From contig NW_026729167.1 in NCBI RefSeq assembly GCF_030272615.1, forward strand, positions 87,501 to 120,000: a DNA stretch of 32,500 bases, given 5' to 3'. This document shows positions 21,647 through 30,500 of this stretch, in pieces (the first letter of the stretch is position 1; every line of letters starts with the position of its first letter). The position numbers and the translations under genes were made by a program. This DNA comes from Cryptomeria japonica. Lineage: Eukaryota > Streptophyta > Pinopsida > Cupressales > Cupressaceae. The notes under the pieces were generated by a model. It searched no databases. It had not been told where the DNA came from and saw only the letters and a program-made list of their open reading frames with translations.

Positions 21647-22856
21647 ACCCACCCTGGTGCCCACCTTGGCACCCACCCATCCTAGCACCCAGCCTGTGAC
21701 CGGGCTTGGAACCCAACCTTGCACCCGTCTTGGCCAGTGTGGGTGCGCACCCATCCTGGCACCCACGTTGTGACACACCCTTTAACCCACGCACCCTAGC
21801 AGCCACGTTGGCACCCACCTTGGAACACAACCTAGCAACTTGGCACCCACCCCGTGACCCACCTTGGCATCCACCATAGCAGTCGCCCACTTGGCACCCA
21901 CCTTGGAACCCAAGTTGGCACCCACCTCGGCACCCACCTTGACACTTGTGGACCCACCTTGCCACTCACCCTAGCATCGACCCATCCTAGCACCCACCCT
22001 GGCACCTTTGCACCCTAGCACTCACCCATCCTAGCACCTAACCTGTGACCCACCTTGACACTCACCCTCGCACCCACCTTGGAACCCAACCTAGCACCCA
22101 CCCACCCTGACACCAACCCTAGCACCTACCCACCCTTGCACCCACCCTGTGACCCATCTTGGCACCCACCCATCCTACCACTCAACCTATCACCCACCTT
22201 CTCACCCACCTTGGCATCCACCTTAGCACCCACCCACACTGGCACCTTGGCACCCACCTCGGGCAAGGTGGGTGCACACCCACCCTGACACCCAATTTAG
22301 AACCAACCGAGCATGTTACCCACCTTGGCACCCACATTGCAGCCCACCCTAGTACCCACCCTATGACCCACATTGGCATCCACACCCTAGCACCCAGGCA
22401 CCTCGACACCCGCCTTGACACGCACCCTAGCACTAAACCTGTGACCCACCTTGGAACTCACCCTAGAACCCACCCACCCTGTGAACCACCTTGGCATCCA
22501 CCTTAGCACCCACCCACCTTGGCACCCACTCTAGCACTCACCCATCCTAACACCCAACTTGTTACCCACCTTGGCACCCGCCCTCGCGTCCACCTTGAAA
22601 CCCACCCTAGCACCCACCCACGCAGGAGCCCACCTTGGCACCCAACCTAACACCCACGCATCCTGGCACCCAACTTGTGACCCACCTTGGAACCCACCCT
22701 AGTACCCACCTTTGAACCCACTATATCACCAACCCACCTTGGCACCCACCCTATGACCCTCTTTGGAATCCACCCTAGCACGCACCCACCCTGGCACCCA
22801 CCATGGAGCGCACCCTAGCACCCACCCACCTCGGCACGCACCTCAACACCCACCTT
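21162..22856. repeat. Expanded ~12-bp minisatellite at the right end of the mega-repeat array
   Basis: The first 485 bp match the minisatellite of copies 1-3. After the junction at about 21646 the array continues for another 1.2 kb with more diverged units (CTAGCACCCACC, CTTGGAACCCACC, CCTGTGACCCACC). No gene or RNA is seen in this 1.7 kb. The diverged tail fits an older edge from which the homogenised units were copied, or one that escaped homogenisation. Confidence 0.85.
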
Positions 22857-23050
22857 GGTGTGCGCACTGCGCCAACCTCTCAAAGACCCTATGTGGTGCG
22901 CTCCAAAGTGTACACCTTTGGTGCGCTCCAAGGTGCGCACCTTTGGTGCACACCGAGGTGCACACCAAAGTGTGCACCGAGGTGAGCACCAAAGTGCACT
23001 CCAAGGTGCACACCAAGGCGTGCACCTTTGGTGCGGTCAATGCAAACGAA
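22857..23050. repeat. Bridge: truncated promoter-unit tail plus GTGCACC repeats
   Basis: Opens with GTGTGCGCACTGCGCCAACC and CAAAGACCCTA, which is the sequence found downstream of each spacer promoter but here without a promoter. It looks like the 3' half of a lost promoter unit. GGTGCACACC-type words follow. The end (AAGGCGTGCACCTTTGGTGC then GGTCAA) recurs before promoter 3 at about 23391. Confidence 0.65.
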
Positions 23051-23119
23051 TTCGGAAGTTGGGGTCGATGTCCTAATCGCTGCTGCAGACTACACGTATG
23101 AGAATCGGACAAATAGCTT

Positions 23120-23129
23120 TATATAGGGG
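23120..23129 (+). promoter_or_regulatory. Spacer Pol I promoter 1
   Basis: TATATAGGGG after GAGAATCGGACAAATAGCTT; it has one extra T before TATATA compared with the others. By the plant Pol I pattern, the last A of TATATA (23125) is the predicted start. The +36 hairpin reads GTGC/GCAC instead of GCGC/GCGC, a paired change. Confidence 0.78.
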
Positions 23130-23276
23130 AGGTGTTGCGTTTGATGGGTCGACTCCCCTGGTTGTGTGCACTGCACCAACTTCAAAGACCCTGTCTTGTT
23201 TAAGAAGTCAAAAGTTGGGGTGGATGTCCTAATCATTGCTGCAGTCTACGCATGTATGAGAATCAGACAAATAGCT

Positions 23277-23286
23277 TATATAGGGG
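23277..23286 (+). promoter_or_regulatory. Spacer Pol I promoter 2
   Basis: TATATAGGGGAGGTG after AGAATCAGACAAATAGCT; predicted start 23282. The downstream hairpin with GCGC/GCGC and GGTTG/CAACC is intact. Confidence 0.8.
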
Positions 23287-23496
23287 AGGTGTTGCATTCG
23301 GTGGGTTGACTCCCCTGGTTGTGCGCACTGCGCCAACCTCAAAGACCCCGCATAGCAGAAGAAGTCGGAAGTCGGATTTTGGTGAGCACCAAGGCGTGCA
23401 CCTTTGGTGCGGTCAACGCAGACGAATTCAGAAGTTGGGGTGGATGTCCTAATCGTTGTTGCAGGCTACACATGTATGAGAATCAGACAAATAGCT

Positions 23497-23506
23497 TATA
23501 TAGGGG
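23497..23506 (+). promoter_or_regulatory. Spacer Pol I promoter 3
   Basis: Same core; predicted start 23502. The downstream hairpin has one mismatch (GCGC/ACGC). The unit upstream carries the 63-bp segment shared with promoter 1. Confidence 0.8.
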
Positions 23507-23653
23507 AGGTGTTGGGTTTGATGGGTCAACTCCCTTGGTTGTGCGCATTACGCCAACCTCAAAGACCTTGTTTTCGTTAAGAAGTCAAAAGTTGGGGTCA
23601 ATGTCCTAATGGCTCCTGTAGGCTACACATGTATGAGAATCGGACAAATAGCT

Positions 23654-23663
23654 TATATAGGGG
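23654..23663 (+). promoter_or_regulatory. Spacer Pol I promoter 4
   Basis: Same core; predicted start 23659; downstream hairpin weakened (GCGC/ACGT). Confidence 0.8.
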
Positions 23664-23810
23664 AGGTGTTGGGTTTGATGGGTCGACTCCCCTGGTTGTG
23701 CGCATTACGTCAACCTCAAAGACCTTGTTTTCGTTAAGAAGTCAAAAGTTGGGGTCGATGTCCTAATTGCTCCTGTAGACTACACATGTATGAGAATCAG
23801 ACAAATAGCT

Positions 23811-23820
23811 TATATAGGGG
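23811..23820 (+). promoter_or_regulatory. Spacer Pol I promoter 5
   Basis: Same core; predicted start 23816. The downstream hairpin is broken (TCGC/ACAC), the only clear loss in the array. Confidence 0.8.
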
Positions 23821-23967
23821 AGGTGTTGGGTTTGATGGGTTGACTCCCCTAGTTGTTCGCATTACACCAACCTCAAAGACCTTGTTTTCGTTTAGAAGCC
23901 GAAAGTTGGGGTCGATGTCCTAATTGCTCCTGCAGGCTACGCATGTATGAGAATCAGACAAATAGCT

Positions 23968-23977
23968 TATATAGGGG
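23968..23977 (+). promoter_or_regulatory. Spacer Pol I promoter 6
   Basis: Same core; predicted start 23973; perfect downstream hairpin at 24008-24029. It is the last of the 157-bp class; the next promoter is 817 bp away, beyond the 38/52-bp minisatellite. Confidence 0.82.
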
Positions 23978-24113
23978 AGGTGTTGGGTTTGATGGGTCGA
24001 CTCCCCTGGTTGTGCGCATTGCGCCAACCTCAAAGACCCTGCATTGCGGATGAAGTCGAAAGTCAGAGTTTGGTGTGCTACAAGGTGTGGTCGAAGGTGC
24101 TCACCTAGGTGTG

Positions 24114-24683
24114 CACCTTTGGAGCGCAGGAAAAGTGCCCTCCAAAAGTGCGCACCTTTGGAGTGCACAAAAGTGCCCTCCAAAAGTGCGCACCTTTGGA
24201 GCGCACAAAAGTGCCCTCCAAAAAGTGCCCTCCAAAAGTGCGCACCTTTGGAGCGCACAAAAGTGCCCTCCAAAAAGTGCCCTCCAAAAGTGCGCACCTT
24301 TGGAGTGCAGAAAAGTGCCCTCCAAAAAGTGCCCTCCAAAAGTGTGCACCTTTGGAGTGCACAAAAGTGCCCTCCAAAAGTGCGCACCTTTGGAGCGCAG
24401 AAAAGTGCCCTCCAAAAAGTGCCCTCCAAAAGTGCGCACCTTTGGAGCGCAGAAAAGTGCCCTCCAAAAAGTGCCCTCCAAAAGTGCGCACCTTTGGAGC
24501 GCAGAAAAGTGCCCTCCAAAAAGTGCCCTCCAAAAGTGCGCACCTTTGGAGCGCACAAAAGTGCCCTCCAAAAAGTGCCCTCCAAAAGTGCGCACCTTTG
24601 GAGCGCACAAAAGTGCCCTCCAAAAGTGCGCACCTTTGGAGCGCACAAAAGTGCCCTCCAAAAGTGCGCACTTTTGGTGCGCA
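24114..24683. repeat. 38/52-bp minisatellite
   Basis: About 12 units of GTGCGCACCTTTGGAGCGCA plus AAAGTGCCCTCCAAAA. Long (52-bp) units differ from short (38-bp) units by a second copy of the 14-bp AGTGCCCTCCAAAA. The order mixes both lengths. CTTTGGAG and CTCCAAA can pair, so one strand may form serial small hairpins. It is inserted between the 157-bp and 311-bp promoter arrays. Open frames across it on both strands are repeat artefacts. Confidence 0.88.
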
Positions 24684-24784
24684 CCAAGGCGCTGGTTCGG
24701 TCGTTGCAGGCGAGTTCGGAAGTTGGGGTCGATGTCCTGAGCGGAGGTGCAAACTACACAGGTGTCGGAATCGGACAAATAGCT

Positions 24785-24794
24785 TATATAGGGG
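24785..24794 (+). promoter_or_regulatory. Spacer Pol I promoter 7
   Basis: TATATAGGGGAGGTG after GGAATCGGACAAATAGCT; predicted start 24790; perfect bulged hairpin downstream. Confidence 0.82.
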
Positions 24795-25095
24795 AGGTGT
24801 ATGCTTCGATGGGTCGACTCCCCAGGTTGAGCGCACCGCGCCAACCTCAAAGACCCTACGGTATGGATGAAGTCGGAAGTTGGGTCCGATGACCGATTCG
24901 ATTAGTAGGTATGCTCATGAGGTCGGAATTTGGGTCCGATGACCTGCCATGTGCAGGAAGGCGAATGTTGGCACTGTGCGTTGCAAGGTGCACACCAAGG
25001 TGCTGGTGCGGTCTTTTTAGTCGAGTTCGGAAGTTGGGGTCGATGTCCTGATCGGAGGTGCAAGCTACACAGGTGTGGGAATCGGACAAATAGCT

Positions 25096-25105
25096 TATAT
25101 AGGGG
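25096..25105 (+). promoter_or_regulatory. Spacer Pol I promoter 8
   Basis: Same core; predicted start 25101. The hairpin at 25136-25157 has GGTTG and GCGC arms with a bulged A and the loop ACC. Confidence 0.82.
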
Positions 25106-25406
25106 AGGTGTATGCTTCGTTGGGTCGACTCCCCGGGTTGAGCGCACCGCGCCAACCTCAAAGACCCTACGGTATGGATGAAGTCGGAAGTTGGGTCCGA
25201 TGACCGATTCGATATGTAGGCATACTCGCGAGGTCGGAATTTGGGTCCGATGACCTGCCATGTGCAGGAAGGCGAATGTTGGCACTGTGCGTTGCAAGGT
25301 GCGCACCAAGGCGCTGGTTCGGTCGTTGCAGGCGAGTTCGGAAGTTGGGGTCGATGTCCTGATCGGAGGTGCAAACTACACAGGTGTGGGAATCGGACAA
25401 ATAGCT

Positions 25407-25416
25407 TATATAGGGG
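25407..25416 (+). promoter_or_regulatory. Spacer Pol I promoter 9
   Basis: Same core; predicted start 25412; downstream hairpin intact. Confidence 0.82.
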
Positions 25417-25717
25417 AGGTGTATGCTTCGTTGGGTCGACTCCCCGGGTTGAGCGCACCGCGCCAACCTCAAAGACCCTACGGTATGGATGAAGTCGGAA
25501 GTTGTGTCCGATGACCGATTCGATATGTAGGCATACTCGCGAGGTCGGAATTTGGGTCCGATGACCTGCCATGTGCAGGAAGGCGAATGTTGGGACTGTG
25601 CGTCGCAAGGTGCGCACCAAGGCGCTGGTGCCGTCGTTGCAGTCGAGTTCGGAAGTTGGGGTCGATGTCCTGGTCAGAGGTGCAAACTACACAGGTGTGG
25701 GAATCGGACAAATAGCT

Positions 25718-25727
25718 TATATAGGGG
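25718..25727 (+). promoter_or_regulatory. Spacer Pol I promoter 10
   Basis: Same core; predicted start 25723; downstream hairpin intact; last of the 311-bp class. Confidence 0.82.
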
Positions 25728-25870
25728 AGGTGTATGCTTCGATGGGTCGACTCCCCGGGTTGAGCGCACCGCGCCAACCTCAAAGACCCTACAGTATGGA
25801 TGAAGTCGGAAGTTGGGTCCGATGACCGATTCGATACGTAGGCATATTGGCGAGGTCTGAATTTGTGTCC

Positions 25871-26125
25871 GATGACCTGCCATGCGCAGGAAGGCGGAAT
25901 TTGGGTCCGATGACCGAGTTGATGGCGTGCCATGCGCAGAAAGGCGGAATTTGGGTCCGATGACCGAGTTGATGTTGATGGCCCGCCATGCACAGGAAGG
26001 CGGAATTTGGGTCCGATGACCGATTTGAAGGCGTGCCATGCGCAGAAAGGCGGAGTTTGGGTCCGATGACCGAGTTGATATTGATGGCCCGCCATGCGCA
26101 GGAAGGCGGAATTTGGGTCCGATGA
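25871..26125 (+). repeat. 50/56-bp upstream-element-like repeats
   Basis: GGCGGAATTTGGGTCCGATG begins at 25893, 25943, 25999, 26049 (one base changed) and 26105, so steps alternate 50, 56, 50, 56 bp. Each is followed by ACCGAGTTGATG or a variant and GCCATGCGCAG. The words match the -72 to -39 region of promoter 12 (GGAAGTTTGGGC, then GTCCGATTTGATGACC). No TATATAGGGG is present. By analogy with promoter-derived enhancer repeats in animal rDNA they may bind upstream factors; that is inference. Confidence 0.75.
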
Positions 26126-26262
26126 CCTGACATACGCATGGAGTCCGACTCGGGGGCCGATGTTCGATTCGATGACTTGCATTGTGGGTAAAGTCGGAAG
26201 TTGTGGTCTTTGACCCGATTCGATGACCAGACTTCGGCTGCTTGAGAATCGGACAAATAACT
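26126..26262 (+). promoter_or_regulatory. Upstream region of promoter 11
   Basis: Holds GTCGGAAGTTGTGG and CCCGATTCGATGACC at the same place relative to the start as in promoter 12, plus TGAGAATCGGACAAATAACT. Probably the upstream control element. Confidence 0.55.
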
Positions 26263-26272
26263 TATATAGGGG
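26263..26272 (+). promoter_or_regulatory. Pol I promoter 11 (block A)
   Basis: TATATAGGGGAGGT after GAATCGGACAAATAACT (AACT here, AGCT in promoters 1-10). Predicted start 26268. The sequence after it differs from promoters 1-10 and starts a new block type with the long stem-loop at 26314-26381. Confidence 0.82.
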
Positions 26273-26313
26273 AGGTAGTGTTCTCGAGCATCCTCCCCCC
26301 GTGCCCGTTTATG

Positions 26314-26381
26314 TCGATTGATGCTGGTGCTCGACTGGTTGGAGCGCTCGGATGCAAAAATCTTGCACCAGGATTTATCGA
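26314..26381 (+). other. Stem-loop downstream of promoter 11
   Basis: Arms 26314-26330 and 26365-26381 (17 nt each). TCGAT pairs with ATCGA and CTGGTGC with GCACCAG; the middle five positions are partly mismatched. It corresponds in place to the near-perfect stem at promoter 13. Confidence 0.65.
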
Positions 26382-26703
26382 TTGTGATGGACACGGCAAG
26401 TCTCCTGATTGCTATGCAGGAGCTCATCGTGAATCTCTATGCGGCCTTGGTATGGACTCGACCTGCGGAATGGTTCGGCAATGGTAGTCGCTCCAACACG
26501 TCCTTGCAATGGCCACAGAGGTGATTCGACTAGAGCTCCAGTCTAGCTTTTGGGTTGCTTGGCGGACTGGTATAGCCGCGATCGAGTTCCGGCCATGAAC
26601 GTTTTAGATAGCTCTTGGGCTTTCTGGGACGGAAGTCGGAAGTTTGGGCTGTTGTCCGATTTGATGACCATTCTTCGGATGTGTGAGAATCGGACAAATA
26701 ACT

Positions 26704-26713
26704 TATATAGGGG
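26704..26713 (+). promoter_or_regulatory. Pol I promoter 12 (block B)
   Basis: TATATAGGGGACTG after GAATCGGACAAATAACT; the base pattern after GGGGA differs from the AGGTG seen elsewhere. Predicted start 26709. The upstream element lies at 26637-26670. Confidence 0.8.
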
Positions 26714-26753
26714 ACTGTGTTGTCTCACGCAGCCCCCTCCGTGCCCCTCTATC

Positions 26754-26822
26754 TCGACCGATGTTGGTGCTTGAAAGGGTTGGGATCGCTCGGATTTATA
26801 AACGTGCACCACCATTTGTCGA
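26754..26822 (+). other. Stem-loop downstream of promoter 12
   Basis: Arms 26754-26770 and 26806-26822. TCGAC pairs with GTCGA and TGGTGC with GCACCA, with mismatches in between. Confidence 0.65.
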
Positions 26823-27193
26823 GTGTGAGGGACGCGGCAGGTCTCCTAAATGCTATACGGGCGCTCTCTGAGAATCTCTATCCGGCCTCGACACAGACTA
26901 GTCTTGCTGAATGGTTTGGCACTGGTAGTCGATCCAACACGTCGTTGTTGTGGCCGCCTAGGCGATTCGATTCGAGCCCCCGTCTAGCTTTTGGGTTGCT
27001 TGGCGGATTTTGCCCTATCCGCAAGTGAGCTCGGTCCCTAAACGTTCGAGAAACCCGATTGCTATGCGCCGACTCTCTTTCTTGCGAGCCTCCATCTAGC
27101 TTTTGGGTCTCTACGGAACGGAAGTCGGAATCTGGGACCGTTGTTTGATTCGACGAGGCAGACTACGGTTGTGCGAGAATCGGACAAATAACT

Positions 27194-27203
27194 TATATAG
27201 GGG
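27194..27203 (+). promoter_or_regulatory. Pol I promoter 13, candidate pre-rRNA gene promoter
   Basis: TATATAGGGGAGGTG after GAGAATCGGACAAATAACT; predicted start 27199. It is the last promoter of the series, and no further TATATAGGGG occurs in the remaining 5.3 kb, which is a homogeneous ETS-like array. This makes it the best candidate for the gene promoter. An upstream element with CGGAAGTCGGAATCTGGGAC lies at about 27119-27150. Confidence 0.78.
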
Positions 27204-27231
27204 AGGTGTTGACTGGAGCATTCTCCCCCGT

Positions 27232-27319
27232 GCCCCTCTAACTCGACCAATGCTGGCGCTCGAACGGTGGTAGCGCTCGGATTTTCGTTGAGCGCCAGCA
27301 TTGGTCGATTTAGAGGGGC
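27232..27319 (+). other. Near-perfect 30-bp stem-loop at +34 of the gene promoter
   Basis: The left arm 27232-27261 and the right arm 27290-27319 match at 29 of 30 positions when folded, with a 28-nt loop (27262-27289). The single mismatch is G opposite T (position 27309 or so), a wobble in RNA on one strand. It is the first structured element the nascent pre-rRNA would contain. Weaker versions occur at promoters 11 and 12. Confidence 0.85.
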
Positions 27320-27570
27320 ATGCGAGATTCCCGAATGCTATGCGAGGGCTCTAACGGAAATGTCTATTGGTTTCGGTATGGATGCAATTGCGAGTGGTTC
27401 GGCAAAGGTAGTCGTTCCGATGCGTCCATGTCGTGGCCAAATCGATAATTCGATTTGAGCCCTCGTATAGCATTTGGGTCTCTCGATGTGATTCCGCATT
27501 CCAGTCCCTTTGGGCACTGCTTGAGCCGCATCCCAGGGGGTTCCCTTCCCAATAATCTGCCTCGCAACCC
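27320..27570 (+). other. Start of the presumed 5' ETS
   Basis: A less repetitive stretch with diverged parts of the 188-bp unit in the same order: GAATGCTATGCG (27333), AAAGGTAGTCG (27406), GCGTCC and TTTGGGTCTCTCG. No gene. It links the promoter blocks to the 188-bp array. Confidence 0.6.
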
Positions 27571-30500
27571 GATTGCTATGCGGTGAGGCTCCTCGGCCGC
27601 CTCGGAACTATCTGTGTATCAGACGCATCGCGGGATAAGGGGTTGGCAACGGTAGTCGCCCCAAGCGCGTCCGATGCTTGGACCATTCCGAGGCGGCCCT
27701 GAAGCCTCTTCCGTCTAGCCGTTGGGTCCTTCTCGCCGCATCCCTTGCCTCGCACCCCGATTGCTATGCGGTGAGGCTCCTCGGCCGCCTTGGAACTATC
27801 TGTGTATCAGACGCATCGCGGGATAAGGGGTTGTCACTGGTAGTCGCCCCAAGCGCGTCCGATGCTTGGACCATTCCGAGGCGGCCCTGAAGCCTCTTCC
27901 GTCTAGCCGTTGGGTCCTTCTCGCCGCATCCCTCGACTCGCACCCCGATTGCTATGCGGTGAGGCTCCTCGGCCGCCTTGGAACTATCTGTGTATCGGAC
28001 GCGTCGCGGGATAAGGGGTTGTCACTGGTAGTCGCCCCAAGCGCGTCCGATGCTTGGACCATTCCGAGGCGGCCCTGAAGCCTCTTCCGTCTAGCCGTTG
28101 GGTCCTTCTCGCCGCATCCCTCGCCTCGCACCCCGATTGCTATGCGGTGAGGCTCCTCGGCCGCCTTGGAACTATCTGTGTATCGGACGCGTCGCGGGAT
28201 AAGGGGTTGTCACTGGTAGTCGCCCCAAGCGCGTGCGATGCATGGACCATTCCCAGGCGGCCCTGAAGCCTCTTCCGTCTAGCCGTTGGGTCCTTCTCGC
28301 CGCATCCCTCGCCTCGCACCCCGATTGCTATGCGGTGAGGCTCCTCGGCCGCCTTGGAACTATCTGTGTATCGGACGCGTCGCGGGATAAGGGGTTGTCA
28401 CTGGTAGTCGCCCCAAGCGCGTCCGATGCTTGGACCATTCCGAGGCGGCCCTGAAGCCTCTTCCGTCTAGCCGTTGGGTCCTTCTCGCCGCATCCCTCGC
28501 CTCGCACCCCGATTGCTATGCGGTGAGGCTCCTCGGCCGCCTTGGAACTATCTGTGTATCGGACGCGTCGCGGGATAAGGGGTTGTCACTGGTAGTCGCC
28601 CCAAGCGCGTCCGATGCTTGGACCATTCCGAGGCGGCCCTGAAGCCTCTTCCGTCTAGCCGTTGGGTCCTTCTCGCCGCATCCCTCGCCTCGCACCCCGA
28701 TTGCTATGCGGTGAGGCTCCTCGGCCGCCTTGGAACTATCTGTGTATCGGACGCGTCGCGGGATAAGGGGTTGTCACTGGTAGTCGCCCCAAGCGCGTCC
28801 GATGCTTGGACCATTCCGAGGCGGCCCTGAAGCCTCTTCCGTCTAGCCGTTGGGTCCTTCTCGCCGCATCCCTCGCCTCGCACCCCGATTGCTATGCGGT
28901 GAGGCTCCTCGGCCGCCTTGGAACTATCTGTGTATCGGACGCATCGCGGGATAAGGGGTTGTCACTGGTAGTCGCCCCAAGCGCGTCCGATGCTTGGACC
29001 ATTCCGAGGCGGCCCTGAAGCCTCTTCCGTCTAGCCGTTGGGTCCTTCTCGCCGCATCCCTCGCCTCGCACCCCGATTGCTATGCGGTGAGGCTCCTCGG
29101 CCGCCTTGGAACTATCTGTGTATCGGACGCGTCGCGGGATAAGGGGTTGTCACTGGTAGTCGCCCCAAGCGCGTCCGATGCTTGGACCATTCCGAGGCGG
29201 CCCTGAAGCCTCTTCCGTCTAGCCGTTGGGTCCTTCTCGCCGCATCCCTCGCCTCGCACCCCGATTGCTATGCGGTGAGGCTCCTCGGCCGCCTTGGAAC
29301 TATCTGTGTATCGGACGCGTCGCGGGATAAGGGGTTGTCACTGGTAGTCGCCCCAAGCGCGTCCGATGCTTGGACCATTCCGAGGCGGACCTGAAGCCTC
29401 TTCCGTCTAGCCGTTGGGTCCTTCTCGCCGCATCCCTCGCCTCGCACCCCGATTGCTATGCGGTGAGGCTCCTCGGCCGCCTTGGAACTATCTGTGTATC
29501 GGACGCGTCGCGGGATAAGGGGTTGTCACTGGTAGTCGCCCCAAGCGCGTCCGATGCTTGGACCATTCCGAGGCGGCCCTGAAGCCTCTTCCGTCTAGCC
29601 GTTGGGTCCTTCTTGCCGCATCCCTCGCCTCGCACCCCGATTGCTATGCGGTGAGGCTCCTCGGCCGCCTTGGAACTATCTGTGTATCGGACGCGTCGCG
29701 GGATAAGGGGTTGTCACTGGTAGTCGCCCCAAGCGCGTCCGATGCTTGGACCATTCCGAGGCGGCCCTGAAGCCTCTTCCGTCTAGCCGTTGGGTCCTTC
29801 TCGCCGCATCCCTCGCCTCGCACCCCGATTGCTATGCGGTGAGGCTCCTCGGCCGCCTTGGAACTATCTGTGTATCGGACGCATCGCGGGATAAGGGGTT
29901 GTCACTGGTAGTCGCCCCAAGCGCGTCCGATGCTTGGACCATTCCGAGGCGGCCCTGAAGCCTCTTCCGTCTAGCCGTTGGGTCCTTCTCGCCGCATCCC
30001 TCGCCTCGCACCCCGATTGCTATGCGGTGAGGCTCCTCGGCCGCCTTGGAACTATCTGTGTATCGGACGCGTCGCGGGATAAGGGGTTGTCACTGGTAGT
30101 CGCCCCAAGCGCGTCCGATGCTTGGACCATTCCGAGGCGGACCTGAAGCCTCTTCCGTCTAGCCGTTGGGTCCTTCTCGCCGCATCCCTCGCCTCGCACC
30201 CCGATTGCTATGCGGTGAGGCTCCTCGGCCGCCTTGGAACTATCTGTGTATCGGACGCGTCGCGGGATAAGGGGTTGTCACTGGTAGTCGCCCCAAGCGC
30301 GTCCGATGCTTGGACCATTCCGAGGCGGCCCTGAAGCCTCTTCCGTCTAGCCGTTGGGTCCTTCTCGCCGCATCCCTCGCCTCGCACCCCGATTGCTATG
30401 CGGTGAGGCTCCTCGGCCGCCTTGGAACTATCTGTGTATCGGACGCGTCGCGGGATAAGGGGTTGTCACTGGTAGTCGCCCCAAGCGCGTCCGATGCTTG

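Larger units (their letters stand above)
23050..24075 (+). repeat. 157-bp promoter repeat array (six promoters)
   Basis: Tandem units each hold GTCGATGTCCTAAT, CATGTATGAGAATC, TATATAGGGG, GGGTCGACTCCCC and GCGCCAACCTCAAAGACC. Promoter-to-promoter steps are 157, 220, 157, 157 and 157 bp. The 220-bp step carries 63 extra bases shared with the region before promoter 1. The units are visibly more diverged than the 6034-bp copies. Confidence 0.88.
24690..25870 (+). repeat. 311-bp promoter repeat array (four promoters)
   Basis: Units of exactly 311 bp between promoters at 24785, 25096, 25407 and 25718. Each holds GTTGCAAGGTGCGCACCAAG, GAGTTCGGAAGTTGGGGTCG, the promoter, the +36 hairpin, AAAGACCCTACGG and two TTGGGTCCGATGACC words. 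They are closely similar to each other, more so than the 157-bp units. Confidence 0.9.

Noticed and set aside
24044-24892. Open frames over the 38/52-bp minisatellite on both strands
   Set aside because: Low-complexity peptides dictated by the repeat; frames on both strands stay open for the same reason.
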